Positions 22,880 to 35,752 of a stretch of 64,000 bases of DNA are shown here, piece after piece. Each line of letters opens with the position of its first letter. Position 1 is the stretch's first letter. The stretch is from assembly GCA_963969595.1 (NCBI GenBank), contig OZ018415.1, forward strand, positions 12,152,001 to 12,216,000, in the 5' to 3' direction. This DNA comes from Neckera pumila (taxonomy: Eukaryota > Streptophyta > Bryopsida > Hypnales > Neckeraceae). Under the pieces are notes generated by a model. It did not search any database. It was not told the origin of the DNA and saw only the letters and a list, made by a program, of their open reading frames with translations. A program made the translations under genes and the position numbers.

Positions 22880-25220
22880 ATGAGGATCCGGAAAGGGCCG
22901 CGCTGCTGTGTGCCGCTGGCGCCCGGCGCTGCGGATCGTTCGTTCTTGCTCAAGGAGTTTGCTCCTGGGGAGGACAATAATGCTCGACGTGAGGATGATG
23001 AGAAGCCGCGCAACGGGGACGTCCTGGTCGAGGCGCGAGGTGGTAGTGGTGCTGCTGCATCAGTTGCAGCTACCAGTGGGGGTCACGACTGCCTGGTACT
23101 ATACTGCTGCTGGTTTGGAGCCCGGTTTGGGGATTATATATAGTTGCCGCTGTGTCACGTGAGGGGCGTGGAGCAATGCTGTATTGGACAATCCCTAGCC
23201 GTTTCGAATGAATTATATTACTGTGAGCTCTTGGTCGTCGTTATTTCTCACTATTCGTACGTTTCGTGGGGGATTTTTTTTGTGATCGGGCCAGGGATCT
23301 GATGTTTATCTCGAGTTGAATGAATTGATTGCGAAATGAAGCGAGTTGAAAATTGAGGGTAGTCATACATGCAACGACGATGAAGCATTGTTGCTGTGGG
23401 AAGTTGGTTTGATTTGGAGGGAGTCCATGTATGTATGTTCGGGGAGGGAAGCGTGTGTGTCTGACTGACATGACTGGCGGCATGCCGTGCAGGACCATCG
23501 CGCCGCGTCGTCGTCATCCGGGACGATGGAGCGCCTAGAAGTTGATCGAGTGCAGCGGAAGAGGTTAGTACCTTCACTGCAGCAGATCTTTCGACATTGC
23601 TGGCCAGCTGTTGTTTTCCTTGTCGAATGTCGGCCGGGGGCCAGGGCGAGATTTTGTTTCTATCGCGAGGGATTTGAAAACCAACAGGAATCAGAAACGT
23701 CGCGGTGCAGTTGCTTCAAGCTCTCAGGATACTTCCGTGCCTACTGATTGAAACGCCGCTGCAGGACTTTGTCCGAAATCAGTCCCTGTTCTGACGTCTG
23801 ACATTATTGGAAACCAGCAGGTTGTCAGCTGATGGATATTCCCAAAAGCGCCGCACCCGGGGCCCGATCGCCGAAGGTTCTGGTATCATCTCCACTAGCT
23901 CTATCATACAAGCGGGTAAGATAAAATTTCGCTCGTGCATACTCAATTCGTTGCGTATTGAGCAAGAAGGTGCAGCACCGTCGCGATAACTTAAGACCTT
24001 GAACTGTTTTGCTTGATAAGCGACGCTTTCTTGGGTTGGTACAGTCCATCTCACCCTAGGTCCGGTAGCTTGCGTGATCGAGAGTCTCTCGGGAAATAGT
24101 TTTTAGGGCGAGCTTGGACTGGTGCTTCTCACCAGTCGAGGGTTGTCTAATGTGTGCTTAAATTGCTCGACACGGCGAGTGCAAAGAATCACGACGGGAT
24201 GGGAGGATAATTCATGCCGCTTGAGCAGTACGTCAGATTCAATTTAAACCTATTGTGTATCCAGGTGTGAAGTCCGCGAAGGCCGAGCTCGTCATTGATG
24301 AATCATTTTCCTCCCCGGTCGCTAGGAGCCCTTCGATGGATTGCAGCCCAGCAATGAAAACCATAGGTCAGCCCACTCTTTTGTTTCAGTCTTTGAAGCG
24401 TGTCTGCTGCGAAGCTGTGAGCACGGGACTGACAGCGAAAGAAGCCGTCGCTAAAATTCAGGAGCAGCGATTACGCGGTTTGATTGACGGGGGTGAGAGA
24501 CTGATCGTCCAGGTCGCGAAAGCATTCCGTAGCTCCTCTGCATTCGTCGAGCGCGAGGAACGTGGGCGGTACTTTATGCAGGAGTCGTCGGACCTGGATG
24601 CGTGGGAGAACTTTCAAACGGCAGACAGTAGACGTGAGGAGGCCACGGTTGAACCGAAGTGCGCTGAATCGGAATTCGAAACAATCATAAAAGCTGCAAA
24701 GCAGTTGCAAAAATTGCAGGAGCCGATTAGTGTAGAGCCCAAGGTGGGTCTGACGAACAACTCTGGGACAGATCGCTGGGCGGTGGCATTGAGAAGCAAA
24801 TCGACCATCAGCAGGGGGAAAGTAGAGCCGCCGTCCACATCACAGAAGGCGAGTCCTTCGTCGCCGGGCCAGTCCGGACCGCGGTGCAATCGGGACGATG
24901 GCAAAGGCTGGCGATGTGTTCGGATGGCGGAAGCAGGGTTTTCTTTGTGCAAGTATCACCGGGACCAAATCCGTAGGGCCGAAATTCGTCGAAGGAAAGC
25001 ACGGAATAAATCAAAGAAGCCGCAGAGTCCTGTCAGTCTTTCTGGGAGCCCTGTCCAGCCGGCTGGGAAACCTTCAATCCCTACTTCGAAAGAAGTTGCG
25101 AAAGCGTTTAGCGCATCAGAGAAGACTGTCAACGCTAAAACGATCGATTCCGAAAACGAGCTGCCTGATCACAAGCGTCGACGATTTGTAAAAGCGAAGT
25201 CCTTAAAGTCTTTACTATGA
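22880..25220 (+). CDS. WRC-domain nuclear regulator, four exons
   Basis: Predicted exons are 22880-23095, 23493-23563, 23821-23915 and 24265-25220. All introns are GT-AG and phases agree, giving 445 residues. The start was chosen because MRIRK is a typical opening of plant WRC proteins. Near residues 184-220 is a conserved-looking helix segment (LTAKEAVAKIQEQ ... VQVAKAFRSSSAFVE). The WRC zinc motif follows as C335-X9-C345-X10-C356-X2-H359, with a basic tail resembling a nuclear localisation signal. In plants this motif occurs in GRF transcription factors and in stand-alone WRC proteins. No QLQ domain is seen, so this is the stand-alone type, and its exact role is unknown. The C-terminus has another basic patch (HKRRRFVKAKS). 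Exons are clearly richer in GC than the flanks. Splice sites of the first intron are the least certain. Confidence 0.85.
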
Positions 25221-25336
25221 ATGTGGAGGCTCAGAGACCGATTTTGTGAGTGATGGTGTATACAGTAAAGGCTTCATCGGCCATTGTAGTGAGAGTTTTT
25301 CGGACCAGTTTCTTGTACACTTGCATTCTTTTCAGT

Positions 25337-25342
25337 AATAAA
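25337..25342 (+). terminator. Polyadenylation signal AATAAA of WRC gene
   Basis: AATAAA lies 117 bp after the stop codon, the first canonical signal downstream. Confidence 0.55.
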
Positions 25343-26602
25343 ATCCCCTTCTCGGTTGGTGTTAACCGATTAGGTAATGGACTTGTGATTTCCTAGGCAT
25401 GCTACTGTTAGTTCATTGATTGATGCAGTTTAACTGTCGATAAGACATGGATGCAGTTTTAAGAGCGTCTGCAAGGATATGGACTATTAGGTTTCCGTTG
25501 CCAGAGCTCGACTCTCTTCGCTGTCTTCGCTAGCTAGCTGCAAAGAGCATCAGGAGAATAACATGCTCGTGTACACGTGGTCTGGCAATCGCAACAGAAC
25601 AGCTTCTGGGTTTGAAACAGTAGGTCGATGTAAGCTTAGTTCATGGTAGGATTCTGTTGTGGAGAAGATTCTATAACAAGGAAGTACAGAGCGTGCCTAT
25701 GGCATCTAGGAAAGGATGCAAACAAGGGAATATATGTAATGAATGCGGCAAGGCATGTCCCTACAAGGCGTATATTACTGTGAAAGATTATATCATTTTG
25801 GCCTGCAAGGCAGGTGCACATTTTTCCCTCATAGTTCTGAGCAATTTTTGCAGTAAAAATGTAAGAATTCGATGAGAGGATATTTTAAGCTAAACAATTC
25901 AAATGGATCAGAGATACTTCTACTTCACGCAGGACCAAATTCCTTCCAGATCAGCAATAAATGGGACTGGCTAGCTATTCCCATCAACGAGCAGTGACGA
26001 GCAGTCACCTTCTTCGAATCGAATCTCTCCTTTTCTTCTTCGAGATTAGGCCTTGAAGGAAGCAAACGTCTCAGACAGTTAACATGGCAATTAATCAACT
26101 CGACCGGCTCTCAATTTCAGGAGGTTTCCGCCCGGGCTCGTTATCATGATCATTTCAAGCTTTCGTGCTACATTGTTGCTCACTGCATCTGAGCCTCAAG
26201 GAAGCTATACTGTTGTGATCTACTCATTTTCTAATTCGTAATTCGATGCTGGGGATGAATGGAGGACCAATTCGACTTAACTTACCGATTGGTGCACGTT
26301 GCCGCGCCGACATTGTTTACCAGGAGATCGCCTGTCGTGTACAGTGAGTCTGCAGCCACGACTGCGTCAAATTCTTCTCAGCCAGATATGATTAAATAGA
26401 ATTTTCTCTAAACAGAACACTGTAGTCATGGATCCGTCCACAATTAAGTACTGAAATTTAATGGAAGAAAACGGTTCTCCAATTCACTCCGCTCTCCGAA
26501 TTCTTGTTCAAAGAGAAATAATTTGAACGTGGGTTTACGTTTTCCTATCTTCTGCGAATTCTTACTGAGATTTTGAACAACGAAAACAACAAAGAAATGC
26601 AG
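25343..26602. other. Gene-flanking sequence, no gene recognised
   Basis: Moderate GC, grading into AT-rich DNA. The 72-residue plus-strand frame at 25657-25875 has several cysteines (CNECGKAC) but no recognisable zinc-finger spacing, family or exon context. It is not called as a gene. Confidence 0.4.
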
Positions 26603-27578
26603 TTAACCCCAAAGTGACAAAGAGGACAGAAAGTGTCCTCACAGAGTTTCAAGTCCAGTTCAAAGTGCTGTAACTTTTGCATTCAAGGTCCAAATTCAAT
26701 AAGACTTGTTGGTAAAGTTGTGTTCTCCCTTCTAGTTTGTATGTTAAAATTTTCAGATCAATTCAAGATGTATTGCTTTTTTGGAAGCCAATCGAAGTTC
26801 ACAACTTCAATTTGAGTTCACCAAACTGCATTTTAGGGCTGCAACTTCGGGGCCTTGTATCTCCTTCATCCATTGCTCATTTTCAATAAAATGTGTTGGA
26901 TTTTGTTCCCCTTGAAGTATACTTATTGTGGTTAAGTTTTCATGTCAATCCCAGTTGTTTTTAATGCTTGGGAGCAACTTGAAGTTCAAAATCCTGCCAT
27001 TTTTGGAGTGTAGTGAACTTTGACGGCTTGTTTCTTCTTCATACAGAGTCCATTTTCAATAATTCTTTTTGGAAAAGTTGTGCATACTAGTCTAGTTTTT
27101 GTGACTAAAATTTCATGTTAATCCAAGAATTAATGACTGACTGAGAAGCATTCTAGTAGAAGGAGGTTCAGCTTTAGATGTGTTTTTTGCAAATTTTCTT
27201 GCTGATTTTTGACATTTCAAAGCCATTTTGTAGACACAATGATTCAATTGAATGAATTTTTTTTTCACCAACGTGTTTGTATACTAGTTTTGAATCTTTT
27301 TGTAGTGTAAAGTTTTTTCATTTGAGTAGGTTTAGAAATCAAACTTCACCTCCAAATGTGTTTTGGGGAATATTTCAGCATCCATTTTCAACACTAAAAC
27401 ATTATGATCTTGCAATCTATGTGGCCAAAAGACTTCAAATTTTGTACATGTCATCTACAACATGTACATTACAAGATTTTACAGTTGAGATTGTATAACT
27501 TGAAGACATTTAGATCCATAAAGCTTCAAAGCAATGATGTTTTTGAACCCCAGAAATTGAATGTCACTTTGGGGTTAA
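26603..27578. mobile_element. TTAA-type element (E7) with perfect 17-bp ends
   Basis: 976 bp. TTAACCCCAAAGTGACA at the left and its exact complement TGTCACTTTGGGGTTAA at the right include intact TTAA duplications (26603-26606 and 27575-27578). A stem AGGACA-loop-TGTCCT lies at 26623-26639, 20 bp inside the left end. The interior has three to four degenerate direct modules of roughly 150-180 bp, each with a TCAATAA-like core then a (A)AAGTTGTG-like core. The end sequence differs from E1-E6, so this is a separate subfamily. The 73- and 120-residue frames inside are not supported as genes. Confidence 0.85.
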
Positions 27579-27807
27579 GAACGCAAAATGAAAGAAATTG
27601 GAAGAGCTCGTTTCCACAGGGAGCTTACTCGCAGTTCCCGGTGAGCTCACAGGGAAACTCAGCAAGTATACTTGTGTCGTCCTTCCTCCATTTCCAGGTG
27701 TACCACTTCAACAAGTTGGAGGTATGCTCAGCATTAGGGTCGGTCTTAGCGGGCACCTTCGTATGAAAGCTCAAGAGTTGAGGCTCCGAGAGTTGCATGG
27801 AAGTTGG

Positions 27808-28083
27808 TACACTAAAAACTATATTTAGTGTTGGATTGCATTTAGTGTAATTACCAGCCTAATCCTTCCATCATTTTCCTTGTCTTCAATCTTTTCCTTT
27901 GCAAATTCATTTTTTTAATATGTTCTAACACTAAATGTAAACATTTTCGGATTTCAGATTTACCATAGAGTATATTTAGTGTTAGAAATTACATTTGATG
28001 TTACTTACTTTAGTAGGCTTAATGATATTTAGTCTCATGGTTCGTAAATAGTGTTCCTAACACTAAATATAGTTTTTAGTGTA
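27808..28083. mobile_element. TA-flanked MITE (Tc1/mariner-like)
   Basis: 276 bp including flanking TA. The ends pair perfectly for 25 bp, beginning TACACTAAAAACTATATT. Internal partial repeats of the TTTAGTGTTA motif (near 27930 and 27965) occur in both orientations. A TA target and short noncoding body fit a Stowaway-like element. Confidence 0.75.
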
Positions 28084-28396
28084 GTTGTGGGAGCATCCAT
28101 AACCGTCCATATAAGCAATTTCGAGGCACCTTTTTCTTGAAAAACATATATTTCTGCAATTGAAAATCATGACTTTTCAAAAAAAACAAATTTTTGGATA
28201 AAGCAGATAATTTCTATGAATTTTCAAAGGATAATTCCCTAAGGCACCCTAAATCGCACTCTAGTGGAATTACCTGGTTCTAATACCAAACCTAAAAACA
28301 TCATAACCCAGCAATTTATAGTTAAGCATGGGAATGGTTTCAAGGTACTTTTGGGACACTATTAGGGAATCCTACAATACAAGTGTGGGTACGTGG

Positions 28397-28708
28397 CAAT
28401 AGATGACATTTGAGGGCATTGGGAGACCATGAGTTCCCGAAGAGTTCTTTGTGTTTTCAGATTGCGGAAACGCAGCTGCAGCAGCTGCCTGATGTATTCG
28501 ATATCATGCCACGTCATTTTTGAAAAAAAAAATACATATATATTTTTTATTTTTCTTAAAATGATACAAAGTATTTGAAACCTTTTCTTTTTCTTTTTTT
28601 TTGATAAAAAATAAATTCTGATGGCCCCTACCGTTGTTTGCAAAATCAGGCCAGATTGGGGAATGAGCCTGAAACGGTCTTCTAATGCCCTCAAATGTCA
28701 TCTAATGA
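28397..28708. mobile_element. CATTAG-family MITE, copy 1
   Basis: About 312 bp. The ends share AGATGACATTTGAGGGCATT as an inverted repeat, ending in CTAATG. The interior matches copies at 35456-35752 and 45779-46123. It has a GCAGCTGC-rich left part, a conserved GCCACGTCATTTTT, an A/T-rich centre, and a GAGCCTGAAACGGTC-like right part. The 110-residue minus-strand frame overlapping it is spurious. Confidence 0.75.
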
Positions 28709-29560
28709 TGGGAAAGGATGTACCTATCTTATTTCTCTTTTTACTATTTCTCTTGGCAATGGACAATGCTATCATCATCTATTGTTTGCATTCACATTCA
28801 CAAACATGGATGTAATATCCAAATGTGACTGAATACTCATTGCTTTCATCCTCAAAGAGCATTATCTTCCTTAATTTCTCCAGCAATTTCATCCATTGAG
28901 AACAAAAGGTGATATTTCTCTATCTCATTCTCCATAAAATATATTGATGTTTTTTATTGTAATATCTCTTGGAAAACAATTCATATTTATAAAGCATGCA
29001 TAACTTGAATACATATCTAATTCAGATACAATAGACCATTTAATTTAATTTCACTAGGCTTATAGTAGTGCATTTCAACATCCATTTAAAGCTTACATAT
29101 TATACAACTTGCATCATTACATCACCTTTTTTAGTTAGATGATGTTTTGCATATTTTGCCCTATAGAAGTTATTGACTTATTCTTTGTTACATCATTGTT
29201 GCAATTTGCATTCTAGTTTATATGGATATAGGCATAAATTGAATTTCAAAAAACCATATAATCTTAAATGCATTAGGAAAAATTCCAACCTTCTAGATTC
29301 TAGAAGGCCGTGAGTTCTACACCTACTCGGTGCAATTAAAGGAAAAAAAACAAAATAAAAAGTTATTATTTTTATTATTTAATATTATTTTTAATATTGA
29401 AATACTAGGTGCTAGTAGTGCCACGTCAGATTTTTATTTTTTTGATATTTCTTTATTTTTATAATATTTCAAGAAGTCTTACCTTTATAAATTACTTATC
29501 AACTCTTCATATAGGAAATTTTTGAACCTCCTATTTGGTACCACCACAAGAAAATCTTGC
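28709..29560. other. AT-rich intergenic, nothing recognised
   Basis: No gene or element ends recognised. GTGCCACGTCAGATTTTTA occurs near 29418 and resembles the MITE family's conserved motif, perhaps a remnant. Confidence 0.4.
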
Positions 29561-29773
29561 GGCATTAGATCCAGGGCCTAAAGTTGGCGTGGGGTCTAAA
29601 CTGTCTCACTTTAGACATCAGATAGCTGCTCCAGCCACTCGTTAGCCCAGCCAAGGTGAACATTTTTGGGGGCTAATCTTTCGTTAACAAGAAAATCTAA
29701 GATTTTCCCAACTCCGTGTACAAAGGGGCTAAAGTGGGGTCTAATCTTTAAAAGACTAGACTCGGCTAATGCC
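29561..29773. mobile_element. Possible MITE with GGCATTAG ends
   Basis: 213 bp with 8-bp inverted ends GGCATTAG...CTAATGCC. Two direct repeats with GGGGTCTAA lie inside, and CAAGAAAATCT occurs both just before the left end and near 29688. The CATTAG termini resemble other MITEs in the window. The short ends leave the call uncertain. Confidence 0.5.
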
Positions 29774-32415
29774 ACAAAACTTCCTTTACATTGCTCATGT
29801 TACACATTCATCCACAATAGCCTAATTTATTTTGTTTTTGTAGCAAGGCTTTTACATTGAATAGGATCTATGCTATTTGTGGATCCTTTTTTAATTTGAG
29901 GACATTATTACTTGTATGATTCTTAAAGTTTATTTGGACTCCTAGGAACGTACAAGTCTAATATACGAGCCTCTTTGCTATAAAAAGTAACTAGACCTAA
30001 AAGCATTTGAATAAAAAATGAGCACTGTTTCCATTCTCAAATTAAGTACTTTTTGGTTGGATCGTGATGAAAAACAAAGGTGTATTTTGGATTTTATGAT
30101 GCATTCATAGAATTTTAATTGAATAAACAATATATTCTCAAAGTATTATACATTGGTGTTTCAAAAATCAATCGTGGATTCTCATGAATAGTGGGTGTAT
30201 ATGCATGTCTGGCAAGAAATCTATGTAGGCTAGTCTCAAAAAGGAGTCACAATCAGGATCATTTATCTTAGATAAACATATTTTACTTTGTGTCCTTGAT
30301 TTTGTTGCTCTCTACAAGTGACATTTTATTATATCATATTTCAAACACAAAAATTACTATATGAAATAGGTCTTTGAAGTGATCATTTTATTTTTTGCTT
30401 CAAGCATGTTATTTCTTTTTAGTTTTTATTTTATTACTTAATAAATCAATAAGTCTGGCCATTTAGTTAAATTATTGTTGAGCTATAAGATAGTTTTGTA
30501 GCCATCTCAATTTTTTTATGTTTCTTGATCATTTAGAGATTAAAAAACATATTATTAAATTTTTTGATCTTTTTAGATTTTTATAGATTCATTTAGAATT
30601 ACTCATGAAGGTCCCTCTAACATGCTTTGGATTGATGCATGATAATTTCAAACTTTCATTACTCATAATCAAAAGCATTTCAACAAGAAAAAGTTAGTAT
30701 GCGCCAATAAGATTTAACATTTATAGAATGTATAATTCAAGGAAACTATGGATAAGATAATGTGAAAATTAAAATGATTTTTAATTTTAAAGTAGCATTG
30801 AAAAAGAAAGGTTCATAGATTTGAACAATAAATATCAAGAAAAGAATACAACTATGAAAGCATCAAATTAAAAAAATTTCAACAAATTTCACTAAAAATT
30901 CATAATAAATTTCAAATCAAATTTAGAAAAAATTATAGAATTGAGACTTCAAATGTTATATAAAAATATTGATAATTGTTATATGATAGATAAAATATAA
31001 TAACTAATATCAAAAAATTCAAAATCTATAATTTTATTTTATAGATGAACTCCAAAATGTTTCTATATTGAACTTGATATAGCAATTTTTTGCAAAAATG
31101 GAGAGAATATATGTCTTTAACAAGGTAACTTTTTAAAAACCAAGGGTAGTCCAAATTTCTGAAACTGTGAAGATGTAATGTAAAATTTTGTATTAAATAA
31201 AAATTTTAAAATTATTTAAAAAATAATTGTAGAACATGATCCAGAAATCATATCTATATACTTGAATCTATTTTTATATAGTTAATTTTATCAATATTTT
31301 ATCCTTAAAAATTTAAACAAAAAATTCAAAAATTTCCTTAAATTAGTATTTTATTGATAAAGTCTTATTTAATTGATTTTTTATTTCAAATTTATCATTT
31401 TGGAAGAACAACACTTTTAGTACTAGTGTTTGAGATTATTAATAAGATAGACCATGATAATTTTGCATATTACTTTTTCATAGTTATATGCATTTAAAAA
31501 CAAATACAATATAGGTTTGCATGATTGTACAAACTAGTAGATCAAATATCACTAATAAATTTTTGAACTTCAGAAACAAATTGGTGTGTTACTGTTTAGA
31601 TTCATTTTTTAAATGAGGTTAAAGAAAATAATACTTAACATTTTATTATTATATAAAGACACTTATTGTAAAAGAACTGTTTAATTAATTTTATTATTTC
31701 ACTTCAATTTTGAAATAATAAATAAATATAAATGCATAAAACACTTCTTTAGTGTAAATGATGATGGATTGCATTAAATATATATTGGTCATTTAATGAT
31801 GCAAAGAATAATTGTTGTCTAAATACTATAAATTAGGAATTCACTTATCATAGTTTGGCATGACTACAATCTTATGAATTATTTATTATGCAAAATTCAT
31901 CCCAATTTCAATGTTTAAAAAAATTAATAATTGTACACAAAAATATCCCTGCACTTTTAATTTGGATGTAAATTTCAAATCATACTTCATTATTCAATAT
32001 GAAATTAGATTTTCCAAAAAAAATTTGTTTCAAATGCATCAATAAATGCGTATATTTTGTATTGACACAATCATTTAGAACCACTAATGCAAAAATTTAA
32101 TTTGATTTGCTTTGAAATTTCATCCTTTCATAATATTATTCAAATGAAAAATTCATCTACCATGTTTTGTAAACGAAGTTGGAATTATGAAAAGGTATGA
32201 AATTTTTTTTGTACTCCCTAGTATTTATAAAAACTTGATTTTGATGTTGCAAAATAAGTTTGCAATTATGATTTAAAAATACACACTGCATGTTCTCAAG
32301 CTAATTATCTAATGTACCTTCTATGTTCTTTTATTAGATTTTATTTGTCATATTTTGATGTAATGAAAATCTATAACCTTAAAAAGGTATAAAATGGGTA
32401 TATTTAAAAAAAAAA
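29774..32415. other. Extremely AT-rich intergenic
   Basis: The most AT-rich part of the window. No gene, element end or RNA gene is recognised. The plus frame 29666-29860 overlaps the preceding MITE and is not supported. Confidence 0.5.
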
Positions 32416-32865
32416 TCAAACAAATACTTTTGTTGGAAATGATTCTACAATTCCTTGTGCATTTTTAAAATGAATTTTATCTGAAGGAGGATCATCTAAG
32501 AAAATTTCTTTAGCAGACAAAGGGAGAAACATTTCTTTGTTTTCTATACGTTTGATCTTTAATCCTTTTATATCAAATAGTTTACCCTCTTGAATTTTCC
32601 CAGACACATTTTTCATGTATATGACTATTTGTTTTGCACCTTGAAATTCATGTTCACATTTTTCTTTGAGTTTCAACCACCAAGAATTTATCTTTAGATC
32701 AATTCCAAATTCTTCTACATTGATCAATGGAAACAATCCTTTTGGAAAATTGAATTTTTCAATTAAAGATTCAAATTTAGCTAATGCTTCTATACCAAAA
32801 TATATATCAACTTCATTATCAAAACTTGAACTAGGAACAAGAATAGTACCTAGTTCTTTTGCCAT
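32416..32865 (-). CDS. DUF538 family protein, intronless
   Basis: A 149-residue single-exon frame that I recognise as DUF538 from its ordered motifs. These are FPKGLFPL (residues 40-47), VEEFGID (50-56), a WLKLKEKCEH segment (63-72), GLKIKR (101-106), the hallmark DDPPSDKIHFK (124-134) and a terminal SFPTKVF. Plant DUF538 proteins are about 150-180 residues and usually intronless, so the length fits. The biochemical role of the family is not settled; it has been linked to stress responses and cell-wall or pectin metabolism. No signal peptide is obvious. The gene is isolated in a very AT-rich region, and its codons are much more A/T-ending than those of the WRC, ThrE-like and SdpI-like genes. 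The intact frame and motifs argue that it is functional or only recently inactive. Confidence 0.85.
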   Translation of the reverse strand: MAKELGTILVPSSSFDNEVDIYFGIEALAKFESLIEKFNFPKGLFPLINVEEFGIDLKINSWWLKLKEKCEHEFQGAKQIVIYMKNVSGKIQEGKLFDIKGLKIKRIENKEMFLPLSAKEIFLDDPPSDKIHFKNAQGIVESFPTKVFV

Positions 32866-34725
32866 TTCAATCCTAACCTTCCATTAATAATGAATTTTTA
32901 CATTAAATTTTTAATAAATAATAATATTAAAAGTATTACTCCGTATGATTTTGAAATCTTCATGCTTAATGAAAATTTATGAGGTTTTGAATTTCCAGAA
33001 AGCAAAAGCATCATGAATTATAATAAGGTATACAAAAGAATAATTTAAGAATGAAATAAAATAAAATAAAATAAAACAAGCAATTTCCAAAAAATCATAT
33101 GAAATCAATATTTTGTATTTTATTATATCAATAATACAATCTATAAATCTTGAAAAAGGTTAGTAATTCCACACTAGCAAAAAAAATAATGTAAAATTGA
33201 GGTTTGATGATTTGAATTTAGAATAATCATACCACACTTTCAAGTTTCTAAATCTTGTATAATTTAAAGAATATCAAAATGCCATATCATATTTGATTTC
33301 TGTATACATGGTGGAAGCTTAAAATAAAATAAATATGGAAGATTATTAAAAATATGATAGAATGTAAGTAAATAAAACATGATTTCAATATAGCTTATAT
33401 TATATATTTTATTTTACATTCTAGTGATTGAAAAAACACGAAAAAAATGGATTTAATGATATTTTCTTCATAATTTTAACAATAAATGGTTTATTTATCT
33501 TCTAACCAAAGTTAAATCTAATAAATTAAAATTAAAATTAAAATTATGAATATATAAACATATTTTAAATAAAATCATTCTTCAAATAATTAATTAAAAG
33601 AATTGTAATTGTTTATTTTTTGAATTAATTATTGCTTATAGAAAATTGTTACTTACTTTTTAATAGTTATGATCTAATAAAACATACTTTCAATTTTTCA
33701 AATATATATAAGTAATTTTTTATCTTATTTCAATTTTTCTAATTTTTAACAAATTGCTTCTAAATTATATTCTTTCTATATCAAACTCTTGTAGTGAAGA
33801 ATCTCATTTTTAAAACTCCCTTGGTATCAAAACAATCCAAGTTCCTATTTCAAAATGAAATTTCATTCAATTGTAATAGTATTTAATTTAACAAATGTAA
33901 ATATATAAATAGACTAATAGATTTTTAGAAAGTATATAAATTGTAGTAAATCAAAATTCCAACTTGCAAATCAATTAGCAGTCCCAATCTTCTAATTTTT
34001 AAGATTGAAACATCATAATTGATTAAAAATCTAAAGTAATATAGGTTGTTTCAATTTGATAAAGTATATTCTAGCAACTTCCCTAGCAAATTTTCCAAGC
34101 AAACTGCAAAACATCAATATTTGAGCTACTTTATCATACTAAAGCGGATTTGGTGAGGAAAAATTGAGAGATCCAAAATTTAATTATTATCTTTCACTTT
34201 AACAACTTAGAGGTTGATTAAAAGTTTGACTTGATATTGTAAAATATTGAAATGCTAGAATTTTTAAATTTATGTGCTAGGTGCCTAGGTATATTTTAAT
34301 GTCATCAATACATATCAATAAAACTCTAGAACAAATGCACTTAAGAATTTTGGGTTTACAATTACAAGAAGGTCCCTAAGGTTTTCAATTTAAAATAAAT
34401 AAATTAATGTGTAGTTGGAATCCTACAAGTTTTTAGATTTGCATCTATGGCAAGCTTTGCATTGATTGGACTAAAATTGCTAACTTGATTGGATATCTTT
34501 GGAATTTAAAGATGTAAATTTACATTCAAGAAGTCCTTATTTTTTATTTCTTACTTTAAAAAAAAAATTTAGACTTGACTTTTTATTTGACTTTGGCTTA
34601 AACTATTTCAACTTTAACTATTATTTTATTTTTATATTTATTTCTTGAAATAGAATTTATCTATCTATATTCTAGACTGTTAAATCATTTTTTTTTTTAA
34701 TTTTCTTGATTTTTTTGTTTGTGAC
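32866..34725. other. AT-rich intergenic
   Basis: Upstream side of the DUF538 gene. Runs such as TATTTATTAAAA about 40 bp before its start could act as a TATA box, but everything here is AT-rich. Nothing else is recognised. Confidence 0.4.
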
Positions 34726-35010
34726 ATGTATAGAAATCTCCTAGTCCATTTGGGTGGCAGGGACATTCTTGGTACCATCAGAAAGGCTCAAGATGCATGT
34801 GCAATCCTTGTTTCGGACATTCCTGACTCACAGGGCACACAATATTCAATTTCTAAGTTCTTTTGGCCCCCCCCCCAAAAAAAAATAGATGATCATTCAA
34901 TAGTTGGGATCATTAAAAAGGTCTTTGCAAGGAAATGTGCACAAGACAAATTTTCAATCATTTCCACTCACCTGGCAAAAGATAGTGAATTTCAAAGTTA
35001 TTACGGATGA
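34726..35010 (+). other. Coding-like remnant, unknown origin
   Basis: A 94-residue frame beginning in the segment LLVHLGGRDILGTIRKAQDA, compositionally less AT-driven than its surroundings. It contains a C9-A9 homopolymer junction (34869-34887) likely to mark slippage. No family is recognised. It may be a fragment of a retroelement or gene. Confidence 0.25.
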
Positions 35011-35455
35011 CTATTACAAACACGCTAGGCTTAAGATAGAACAAAGCTTTTCAAGATGTATAAAAACATGATCTCAAAACAAGACAAAATAGTCCTTTGA
35101 ATAAATAGGAAAGAGTGATTTTAGATTATAAAAAGAATACAAAGTGATGATTGAGTAATGGAGTAGAAGTCAAGAGATGTATTGTTGAGACTAAAGATCT
35201 TTTCAATTTGGACTTCACATACCTTGGGGGGATTACTAGGGGAGGTATAGAAGATGTAATCTATAGGATTGTGAAACTCATTTCAATCCAATTATTACAA
35301 TTTAATTAGTTTTAGGATTGGATAGTCATACTTGTGTATTTTGCATTATAATGAATATGGCCTTATGAAACATACCAAACATTTAAAAAAAAATTAATGC
35401 AAGGTATTGCCTCTTATTGTATTAGGTTTTTTTTATAATTGCTAGTCATTAGAGG

Positions 35456-35752
35456 AGATTTGAGGCCTCCAAGAGCCCGAAAGTTATCCTGCGTTCCTGC
35501 AACGTTCCCACGCAAGAAAGCTGTTGCCTGATGTGGTCGAGAGAGTGCCACGTCATTTTTTGAAAAAATAAAAATAAAAATAATTTTTTTGGGCCTTAAA
35601 TGATATTTGGGAGATATTTGGGCCTGAAATTTTTGTTTGTTTTTTTGGAAAAAAAAGATTCTGACAGCCCTATACCAGCTGTTCACAAATCTGACCATAT
35701 TGGAGAACGGGTCTGAAACGACCCTCCAATACCCTCAAATCTCTTCTAATGA
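35456..35752. mobile_element. CATTAG-family MITE, copy 2
   Basis: 297 bp from TCATTAGAGGAGATTTGAGG to CCTCAAATCTCTTCTAATGA. It shares its interior with copies 1 and 3, including GAGAGTGCCACGTCATTTTT near 35541-35560 and CCAGCTGTTC near 35677-35686. Overlapping minus-strand frames are not genes. Confidence 0.85.

Noticed and set aside
25657..25875. Cysteine-rich 72-residue frame
   Set aside because: No regular zinc-binding spacing, no family match and no exon context.
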